Assembly (NCBI GenBank): GCA_047639615.1 | Contig: JBLIOL010000320.1 | Coordinates: 1-6,105 of the forward strand | Reading direction: 5' to 3' | DNA: 6,105 nucleotides | From: CAYWNK01 sp047639615 | GTDB lineage: Bacteria > Planctomycetota > UBA1135 > GCA-002686595 | Shown: positions 1 to 5,471 of the stretch, piece by piece | How the letters are laid out: each line of letters starts with the position of its first letter | Numbering within the stretch: the first letter of the stretch is position 1 | The notes under the pieces: model-generated | Seen by the model: only the letters and a program-made list of their open reading frames with translations | Told to the model about the DNA's origin: nothing | Databases searched by the model: none | Translations under genes and position numbers: made by a program

Positions 1-42
1 GCCGGCCAGACACCCCTTAATATAGAGAGCAGCACTGTACCG

Positions 43-236
43 CACAGAGCACGGAGCACAGAGCACAGAGCACGGAGCACAGAGCATGGAGCACAGAGCA
101 CGGAGCAGGAGCACAGAGCACAGAGCACGGAGCACGGAGCACGGAGCATGGAGCACGGAGCACAGAGGACAGAGAAGCACAGAGCACAGAGCACGGAGCA
201 CGGAGGAGCACGGAGCACAGAGGACAGAGGAGCGCG
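43..236. repeat. Tandem heptanucleotide array (GAGCACR)
   Basis: Read on the plus strand from 47, this is a run of 7-base units with consensus GAGCAC followed by A or G. I count 24 full-length units. Variants are GAGCATG (82-88, 144-150), GAGGACA (165-171, 220-226) and GAGCGCG (230-236). The register is broken by a 6-base unit at 103-108, a 10-base segment at 172-181 and 3-base remnants at 203-205 and 227-229. A 24-base block at 151-174 recurs identically at 206-229, so the array shows higher-order duplication. The strand is almost free of T (only 87 and 149). Because 7 is not a multiple of 3, every frame stays open as a low-complexity peptide, so ORFs across it are not evidence of genes. It behaves like a minisatellite or slippage-prone array. 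I do not recognise it as a named family, and there are no unique spacers as in CRISPR. Confidence 0.93.
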
Positions 237-239
237 GGT

Positions 240-275
240 GGGGGGGGGGCCCCCCCCCCCGGCCCCCCCCCCCCC
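240..275. repeat. G/C homopolymer block (G10 C11 GG C13)
   Basis: Ten G (240-249) are followed directly by eleven C (250-260), then GG, then thirteen C (263-275). The G10/C10 junction is a perfect spacer-free palindrome. It lies immediately after the heptamer array and 28 bp beyond the stop codon of the minus-strand HAF gene. It could fold or stall polymerases and might block transcription leaving that gene, but it has no U tract and is not a standard intrinsic terminator. Such runs are also a classic place for sequencing or assembly error, so the exact lengths should not be trusted. Confidence 0.85.
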
Positions 276-303
276 GACGCTCGTGGTGCACACTACCTCT
301 CTC

Positions 304-1440
304 TCAAGGCAGTGTGCAGACCCAGGCTTCCGTCGTGGGGAAGGGGGTTCCGCGACGGCCATGGCCGACGATGGTCTTGCCATCGGCAGAGACGGCGGTG
401 GCGATGCCTGAATCCCACGAGGACACGTCTACGCCTGCTTGTGTCATCAGCTCGAAGATGTTGCGGGCGCCATGCACGTCATCCCAGATCACCGGCACCC
501 AGCTGGGTCCGTGTTGGGACCAGCCGACAGTGAATTGTCCATCGGGGCTGATGTCGTTGGCTTCGCTGCGGTAGCCGCTGCCAGCCAAGTCCGGCAATTG
601 GTGGACGCCTTGGGCGTCCCAGAGGCACGCGCGGTGGTCCACCGAGAAGCCGGCCGAGAAGGAGATCGTGCCGAAGCCCACGATTTTGTCGCCATTGGCG
701 GAGGCGGCGCTCGCACGGCTGAAGTGATAGCCACCAGGTAGGTCGCCGAGTGAGACAAAGCCATCGGCCATGTCCCAACGGAAGGCGGTCTGGCCCTCCT
801 GCCAATCACGTAGGGCTTCACCCACCACGACATTACCGTCGCGCGAGACTCCACGGGCCGTACTGACCACGCCCGCGGGATAGCGCCCGATGGTGTGGCC
901 GGCCAGTTGCCCGTCATCCAGCCAGACGGTGGCTTCTTTGTTGGTGATCATGGCAATGTACCCACCCAAGCGGGTGTAGCCCACGGAGACGCTACCGTCG
1001 CCATTGGTGGCACTAGTGTTGGCGTAGCCGCCGTCACCGGCCGGCGTCAGCGGCGTGAAACCGAAGCCTGACTGCCAGGTGTAGCCCGTTCCGCCGAATA
1101 CGTCGAAGGTCGTGTCGCCAGCGAGCACGAGACCATCGCCGGAGACGTCGGTCGCACGGCTGCTGGGCACACCCTGGTTCAGAGGCGGGTTGGCGATGGC
1201 GATCATGCCCGTGGCTACGGTCCAGGTGAAGCTCAGGTTCTCGGCGGCGTGGTTCGGGCCGCGGCTGTGGCCGACGACTAAGGAACCGTCGTCTGAGATG
1301 CCAGTGCATTCGCTCCAGGGGTTCACCGTGTCCATGAAGCCGAGGGGCGTGAAGCTCGCGGTTTGTGCGTAGCCGCTGGCGGCTAGCAACAGGGGGGAGA
1401 GCAGCAGGGAGGTCAGTATTTGTTGATTGCGTTGTTGCAT
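304..1440 (-). CDS. Secreted HAF-repeat protein, second gene of the pair
   Basis: This gene encodes a 378-residue exported protein of the HAF family of probable extracellular repeat proteins (TIGR02913-like); its molecular role is unknown. Residues 1-25 form a signal peptide: MQQRN, a Leu-rich core, then GYA before the predicted cut. Seven repeat units follow, each with a core like S-x-DG-x-x-VVG and often an aromatic-Trp strand such as AFRW (219-222). The cores lie near residues 47-57, 98-108, 146-154, 198-207, 247-255, 297-306 and 350-359. Seven about 50-residue units would suit a seven-bladed beta-propeller, which is an inference. The protein ends WVCTLP with no PEP-CTERM, sortase or membrane anchor, so release outside the cytoplasmic membrane is likely. 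The ATG at 1440 was chosen over an upstream start at 1605 because it begins the signal peptide, has a good Shine-Dalgarno site, and avoids a 155-bp overlap with the preceding gene. Confidence 0.8.
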   Translation of the reverse strand: MQQRNQQILTSLLLSPLLLAASGYAQTASFTPLGFMDTVNPWSECTGISDDGSLVVGHSRGPNHAAENLSFTWTVATGMIAIANPPLNQGVPSSRATDVSGDGLVLAGDTTFDVFGGTGYTWQSGFGFTPLTPAGDGGYANTSATNGDGSVSVGYTRLGGYIAMITNKEATVWLDDGQLAGHTIGRYPAGVVSTARGVSRDGNVVVGEALRDWQEGQTAFRWDMADGFVSLGDLPGGYHFSRASAASANGDKIVGFGTISFSAGFSVDHRACLWDAQGVHQLPDLAGSGYRSEANDISPDGQFTVGWSQHGPSWVPVIWDDVHGARNIFELMTQAGVDVSSWDSGIATAVSADGKTIVGHGRRGTPFPTTEAWVCTLP

Positions 1441-1447
1441 GATTGGG

Positions 1448-1452
1448 CTCCT
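1448..1452 (-). promoter_or_regulatory. Shine-Dalgarno site fused to upstream stop codon
   Basis: On the minus strand AGGAG sits 7 nt before the ATG at 1440. Its first two bases lie inside the TAG stop (1453-1451) of the preceding HAF gene. A ribosome ending on the first gene would stand on the initiation site of the second, which supports an operon with coupled translation and decides the start of the downstream gene. Confidence 0.75.
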
Positions 1453-2587
1453 AGAGGGTGGCGACCCAAGCGCGCCGCGAGTTATCGAAGTTGCCGTAGC
1501 CGACAATGGTCTTGCCGTCGGCGGAGATGCCGGTGGCCTGCATGAAGGTGTTGCCGGCTGTATCGCGCCAAGCCGAGACGTCCACACCTGCCGCCTCGAG
1601 TACAAGAATCAGATCGCGGGTGCCGTTTAGAGCATCCCAGATGACGGGCGCACGGTTGGCGGAAGCGGGTTTCTCGCCCCAGCCAACGATTACGGATCCA
1701 TCCGGAGTCATAGCCGTGGCCTCGGCCAAGAAGTAGCCCGTGGGGAAGCCTAGATCGACCATGCCGCCCGTGCGTGTCCAGCGGAAGATACGGTGAAGGT
1801 AGGGGTTGAAGACCGTAGTGCCCCAACCGGCGACGGTGTTGCCGTCGTCGGAAACAGCCACAGCACGGCTGCGGTCGTAGCCACCGGGCAGATCGCCGAT
1901 CTCGATCGGTCCTACGCCGTTCACCCAAGCCACGGCCAAGTGCTCACCAATGTTTGAGTCGGTCCAAGATTCGCCCACGATGACGGAGCCATCGGGCGTC
2001 ACGTCGAAGGCCTTGCTGGAGAGGCCGTTGTTCAGGAATCCGAGCGGGGTGGGTTGGCCGTTGTTCCAGACCACGGCCTCGGTCATGTGGACGGGCCGTC
2101 CCCATACGCTCGCGTCGTAGTTGCCATAGCCGACCACGACGCTTCCGTCGGAGCTGAGCGCGAGCGCTTCGCCGCCGCGGAATCCCGGTGGACGCTCCAA
2201 CATCTGCGTGCCCGTGCCCACGGTCCACTTGAAGGCTTGCGGCTCGTTTGCGAGGGTCGCCGAACCGACCACGATGGCGCCACTAGGCGTTAGGGCGCGC
2301 ACGTGGCCCCAGAGGTTCTTGGTCTGGAATCCACGTACTTCGCGGGCCACAGGGCCATTGGGCCAGAGGGCTCCCGCGCGGCCGTCGGCCGAGCGCATGG
2401 TGCGTGTATAGCCGCCGACGATCTGACCATCGTCAGAGATCGAGGTGGCGCCGCAGAGCTCCTCGTCGGAGCTTGATACGGGGTCGAGAACTGTCAGGCT
2501 CGCCTGCCAGGCATGGGCCGAGGGCGCTGCCAGGAGGGCGAGTAGGGTGCTTGCAGCCGCTAGGGCAGTGCGTTGGAGGGTCTTCAT
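1451..2587 (-). CDS. Secreted HAF-repeat protein, first gene of the pair
   Basis: This is a paralogue of the following gene and likewise 378 residues long. Residues 1-26 are a signal peptide (MKTLQR, an Ala/Leu-rich core, then AHA before W27). Seven HAF-type units follow, with cores near residues 47-58, 97-108, 141-153, 193-205, 241-254, 289-302 and 350-363; clear examples are TPDGSVIVG and SADGKTIVG, and QAFKW (117-121) is the strand that resembles the family name. The last two units of both paralogues share the spacer AGVDVS followed by a Trp. The protein ends WVATL without a sorting signal or anchor. A TTG at 2590 also lies in frame, but the ATG at 2587 has better spacing from a weak GGA element (6 nt). 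Function is unknown; the family is described as extracellular, and enzymatic residues are not evident. It heads a two-gene operon read away from the sigma factor gene. Confidence 0.8.
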   Translation of the reverse strand: MKTLQRTALAAASTLLALLAAPSAHAWQASLTVLDPVSSSDEELCGATSISDDGQIVGGYTRTMRSADGRAGALWPNGPVAREVRGFQTKNLWGHVRALTPSGAIVVGSATLANEPQAFKWTVGTGTQMLERPPGFRGGEALALSSDGSVVVGYGNYDASVWGRPVHMTEAVVWNNGQPTPLGFLNNGLSSKAFDVTPDGSVIVGESWTDSNIGEHLAVAWVNGVGPIEIGDLPGGYDRSRAVAVSDDGNTVAGWGTTVFNPYLHRIFRWTRTGGMVDLGFPTGYFLAEATAMTPDGSVIVGWGEKPASANRAPVIWDALNGTRDLILVLEAAGVDVSAWRDTAGNTFMQATGISADGKTIVGYGNFDNSRRAWVATL

Positions 2588-2706
2588 CAAGTTTCCAGTA
2601 GTTTGGGTTCATGGGGGCCGCGGAAACCCGGCTCGGAAGCGGACACACAACCTTGAGATTCCCTGTACTTTCGATCCCAAGTTGAGCGCCTGCCCTCGCA
2701 CACACC
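2588..2706. promoter_or_regulatory. Divergent intergenic region between HAF operon and sigma gene
   Basis: These 119 bp must hold the leaders, and probably promoters, for both directions. I found no convincing sigma-70 -35/-10 pair on either strand. GGAAAC, which resembles the -35 core of many ECF promoters, occurs on the plus strand at 2622-2627 and on the minus strand at 2596-2591, but I could not pair either with a reliable -10. The ATG of the sigma gene at 2707 is preceded by a C/A-rich stretch with no Shine-Dalgarno motif, so that message may be leaderless or weakly initiated. Confidence 0.5.
2652..2681. promoter_or_regulatory. Interrupted dyad, possible operator
   Basis: CTTGAGAT (2652-2659) and ATCCCAAG (2674-2681) are inverted copies matching at 7 of 8 positions, with a 14-nt spacer. 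The dyad lies 25 bp before the sigma factor ATG inside the divergent region. A protein dimer bound here could affect either direction. It is short enough to arise by chance, and no regulator is identified. Confidence 0.3.
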
Positions 2707-3240
2707 ATGGATGACCGCCCCGATGACCTCATTTCTGAGGTCTACACCCAGCTCAGACGGCTGGCGGCTCACCGCATGGCCTCGGAGGCGCCCGGTCACA
2801 CCCTGCAGCCGACGGCTTTGGTGCATGAGGTCTACCTGCAGCTGTCTAAGGATCGCTCCATGCCCATGCGCGAGGGCGGCCGGCTCTTCGCGGCTGCCTC
2901 GCAGGCCATGCGGCGCATCCTGGTGGACCACGCGCGCAACAAGAAGTCCCTGCGGCGCGGCGGCGGCGAGCAGCGCGTGCCCTTGGACATCGAAATCCTG
3001 GGCGACCCCATCGACGCCGATCAGATTTTGGATCTCGATGAGGCGCTCAAGGACTTCACGCTGCTCGATCCGCGCGCGGCGCAAATTGTCGAGTTGCGTT
3101 ACTTCGGCGGCCTGACCGAGGACGAGGTGGCCGCCGCATTGGAAATCACGGCGCGTACGGTGCGCCGGGATTGGGTCAGCGCGCGTCTGTGGCTCTTCAA
3201 GCGCATTGCAGAGAAGGAGGGCGGCGAACATGGCGAGTGA
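2707..3240 (+). CDS. ECF-type RNA polymerase sigma factor (TIGR02999-like)
   Basis: A 177-residue sigma factor of the Sigma70_ECF class that directs RNA polymerase to a specific promoter set. Region 2 occupies about residues 8-80, with the family-typical stretch around GHTLQPTALVHEVYLQL (30-46), then AAASQAMRRILVDHARNKK (62-80). A linker follows, and region 4 covers about 108-168, with LRYFGGLTEDEVA (130-142) leading into a helix-turn-helix and TARTVRRDW (148-156) as recognition helix. Length is normal for the family. The start is fixed by conserved residues close to the N terminus; the next Met is residue 24, inside region 2. No anti-sigma gene adjoins it. The next gene is a membrane Ser/Thr kinase that overlaps it by 11 bp, a pairing common in Planctomycetota and suggestive of control by phosphorylation. 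The exact ECF subgroup cannot be assigned here. Confidence 0.93.
   Translation: MDDRPDDLISEVYTQLRRLAAHRMASEAPGHTLQPTALVHEVYLQLSKDRSMPMREGGRLFAAASQAMRRILVDHARNKKSLRRGGGEQRVPLDIEILGDPIDADQILDLDEALKDFTLLDPRAAQIVELRYFGGLTEDEVAAALEITARTVRRDWVSARLWLFKRIAEKEGGEHGE
3214..3220 (+). promoter_or_regulatory. Shine-Dalgarno site of the kinase gene
   Basis: AAGGAGG lies within the end of the sigma factor gene, 9 nt before the ATG at 3230. This near-ideal site selects that ATG over the in-frame TTG at 3206, which would put the Shine-Dalgarno sequence inside the coding region. Confidence 0.8.
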
Positions 3241-5236
3241 ATCCGAAGCCGAACGTTGGGGGCGCATGAAGAGCGTGCTGGGAGATGTGCTGCTCTTGGA
3301 TGAGCCGCAGCGTTCCGGGCGCTTGCTAGAGTTAGCCGCAGAGCATCCGGACCTGCGCGAGGACTTGGAGGGCATGCTCGGCGCAGAGCAGCAGGCCCAG
3401 GGCTTCTTGGCCGGTTCAGCCCATGGGGTTAGCGTGGAGCCCGTACCCATGCCCACCACGGGCACGCGCATCGGGAGTTACAAGCTCAAGAGCATCCTCG
3501 GCATTGGCGGATCTTCGATGGTCTACCAGGCGCAGCAGGATGAACCGCGCCGCGACGTGGCGCTCAAGGTGCTCTTGGATGGCACGCCCTCACCGGGCGC
3601 CTTGCAGCGTTTTGCCTTAGAAGCAGAATTGCTAGCTGGCTTGCAGCACCCGGCCATCGCCCAGGTCTATGAGGCAGGTACCAGCGATCAAGGTCGCCCT
3701 TGGATCGCCATGGAGTTGGTGCCGGGTGCGGTCACTCTGACGGACTACGCCAAGCGGCACGGCTTGGACCGCGCCGCCCGCGTGGCCTTGCTCGGTTCCG
3801 TATGCGCCGCCATCTCCCACGGACACCGCAGCGGCGTTATCCATCGCGACATCAAGCCAGCCAACGTGCTCGTGGACGAGCATGGACGCGCGCGCGTGAT
3901 CGACTTTGGCGTGGCGAAGCTGCAAGGCCTGCGCGCGGGCGCATCGCCGACCTTGCCGGGCAGCTTCCTCGGCACCTTGGCCTACATGAGTCCGGAGCAG
4001 GCGCGCGGCCAGGAGCGCAGGATCGATACGCGCAGCGATGTGTACTCCCTGGGAGTGCTGGCCTACGAGTTGCTCTGCGGCGAGCTGCCCTACGACCTGG
4101 TCGACATGTCACTGGGCCAGGCGCTCGACTACCTGCGTCACCCTACTCCGCGGCGCCCGCGCGAGTGCGGCGTTACTGGGGATATGGAAGCGGTGTTGCT
4201 GCACGCTTTGGAGGTGGATCCGGACCGGCGCTATGCCAGCGCGGAGGATTTGGCTGAGGACCTGGCGCACAGCTTGGCTGGGGAGCCGGTACGCGCTCGC
4301 CCGCCGAGCCTGCCCTACTTCGTGCGTTGTTTCGTTGGCCGTCATCGGCTGCAGGTCATGGGCGCGGCGCTGCTGATGCTGGCCTTGGTCGGCGGTGGGA
4401 TCGGATTCAGCATGCAGACCGCGCGCGTGGAAGCGCGTGAGCGAGCGCGCGCCGAACAGGTGAAGGACTTCCTGCTCTCCGTGCTCGAACTCGCGGGGCC
4501 CAAGGCCCTGGCCGACGGGGACTGGCCGCTTAGTACCCTGTTGGAAGACGCCGGCCGGCGTATCGACCAGGAGCTCTCCGATAACTCGGGGGCTGCGTTC
4601 GAAGTGCACGCCACTATCGGCAAGGCCTGGCGCGACCTCGGCCGCTACGACCGCGCGGAGGGACACTTTCTGCGTGCGCTGGAGTTGGCGGCAGACACCT
4701 GGGGAGCGGGCTCCATGGACGTCGGCAACGCCACCAATGCACTGGCGGACGTGCTACTCGAGGCGGGCAAGTACAGCGAGGCGCGGCAGCGTTTGGTACA
4801 GGGCTTGGAGCTCTTCGCCGCCCTTGAGAACTCGCGTATTTCTCGAGCGATCAACACGCGCAAGTTGGCGGAGGCTTACCTGGGTGAAGGCTTACTAGAG
4901 GACGCTGAGCAGGCTGCCCGTAAGGCGCTCGGTGAGTATTTGCAGCTCTTCGGGGGCGAGGGCGAGCCCTCCGCCCGTGGGCGCCAAACCCTGGGGCGCG
5001 TGCTGCTCGCCAAGGGTGCGGGCCAGGCCGGCCTCGAGGAGTTGGCGTATGCCTTGGCTAGCGATGAGAACCGGCACGGCGCGGAGTCTTTAGCTACCGC
5101 CCGCATGCGCTTGGAGTACAGCGCCGGCTTGCGTGCCGTCGGCGACCTGACCCAGGCGGCCCTTGAGAAAGAGCGCGCCATGGCGGTGCTAGCCACTGCG
5201 CTGCCTGCGAATCATCCCCTGCTGCAGGGTCGTTGA
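3230..5236 (+). CDS. Transmembrane Ser/Thr protein kinase with TPR region
   Basis: A 668-residue Hanks-type kinase. An N-terminal segment (1-80) resembles the leader seen in kinases linked to this sigma class. The kinase domain spans about 84-350: glycine loop GIGGSSMVY (91-99), ATP-binding Lys113 in ALKVL, likely helix-C Glu131, catalytic HRDIKPAN (205-212) with Asp207, metal-binding DFG (225-227), and SPE in place of APE (254-256). All catalytic residues are present, so it should be active. The third glycine of the loop is Ser96, a substitution kinases tolerate. One membrane helix lies at about 374-395. A charged helical stretch (398-420) leads to TPR-like helical pairs at about 456-490, 497-531, 541-575 and, more degenerate, 585-652. 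The kinase end should be cytoplasmic and the TPR end outside the membrane, a possible sensor or docking surface. The gene starts inside the sigma gene and is followed by the palindromic element at 5272. Its substrate is unknown; the sigma factor is the obvious candidate. Confidence 0.93.
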   Translation: MASESEAERWGRMKSVLGDVLLLDEPQRSGRLLELAAEHPDLREDLEGMLGAEQQAQGFLAGSAHGVSVEPVPMPTTGTRIGSYKLKSILGIGGSSMVYQAQQDEPRRDVALKVLLDGTPSPGALQRFALEAELLAGLQHPAIAQVYEAGTSDQGRPWIAMELVPGAVTLTDYAKRHGLDRAARVALLGSVCAAISHGHRSGVIHRDIKPANVLVDEHGRARVIDFGVAKLQGLRAGASPTLPGSFLGTLAYMSPEQARGQERRIDTRSDVYSLGVLAYELLCGELPYDLVDMSLGQALDYLRHPTPRRPRECGVTGDMEAVLLHALEVDPDRRYASAEDLAEDLAHSLAGEPVRARPPSLPYFVRCFVGRHRLQVMGAALLMLALVGGGIGFSMQTARVEARERARAEQVKDFLLSVLELAGPKALADGDWPLSTLLEDAGRRIDQELSDNSGAAFEVHATIGKAWRDLGRYDRAEGHFLRALELAADTWGAGSMDVGNATNALADVLLEAGKYSEARQRLVQGLELFAALENSRISRAINTRKLAEAYLGEGLLEDAEQAARKALGEYLQLFGGEGEPSARGRQTLGRVLLAKGAGQAGLEELAYALASDENRHGAESLATARMRLEYSAGLRAVGDLTQAALEKERAMAVLATALPANHPLLQGR

Positions 5237-5271
5237 TGCAAAGGGTAGGATGTCGATTAACAGGTGAGCTT

Positions 5272-5438
5272 CTAGGAGCGTGTCGCACATAGCCAACTTC
5301 GCGAGCCACGCGCCCTTTTCCGCGATGCTGCGTTGCACCAAACCCCGAGTAGCTACGGTTACGAGGGTCTTGGCGCGCCTTGCCTCGCGAAAAATGGCAC
5401 ATGCCTCGCAAGCTCGGCTATGCGCGACACGCTCCTAG
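5272..5438. mobile_element. 167-bp imperfect palindrome, MITE-like element
   Basis: The ends are inverted copies over 23 bp (5272-5294 and 5416-5438) matching at 22 of 23 positions, beginning CTAGGAGCGTGTCGC. Weaker complementarity continues inward (for example GCGAG near 5300-5305 against CTCGC near 5405, and CCTTTTCCGCGA against TCGCGAAAAATGG), reaching a GTAGCTAC palindrome at 5349-5356 near the middle. The entire segment could therefore fold as one long hairpin. No ORF of its own is present. CTAG stands at both tips and might be a 4-bp target duplication of the YTAR kind used by IS5-group transposases, or simply part of the arms. The most likely identity is a non-autonomous mobile element or a dispersed palindromic repeat; a structured RNA or a terminator for the kinase gene is the alternative. 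It fills most of the 235-bp gap 5237-5471; the remaining short flanks show nothing recognisable. Confidence 0.65.
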
Positions 5439-5471
5439 GTGCCGCGACCAAGCTCTGATCGAAAGCTCCCC

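Noticed and set aside
43..236. CRISPR array
   Set aside because: Units are 7 bp with no unique spacers of 25-45 bp and no cas genes.
86..574. Plus-strand ORFs running through the heptamer array
   Set aside because: The 7-bp periodicity leaves all frames open as Glu-His-Arg/Ser-Thr low-complexity peptide, and the continuation is antisense to the HAF gene; no domain or ribosome site.
1441..1605. N-terminal extension of the second HAF gene from a start at 1605
   Set aside because: The added 55 residues are low-quality Pro/Ser/Arg sequence antisense-like in character, overlap the preceding gene, and would bury the signal peptide that begins at 1440.
2607..2629. GGGTT...AACCC stem near the HAF start
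   Set aside because: Only five pairs with a long G-rich loop; not distinguishable from chance.
2653..2687. TTGAGA and TTGAGC as sigma-70 -35 boxes for the sigma gene
   Set aside because: No acceptable -10 box at 16-18 nt from either.
2587..3471. 294-codon minus-strand ORF
   Set aside because: It lies opposite the sigma factor gene and the start of the kinase gene, both with clear family motifs; typical high-G+C shadow.
4109..4666. 185-codon minus-strand ORF
   Set aside because: Antisense to the kinase gene's membrane and TPR region; no recognisable domain.
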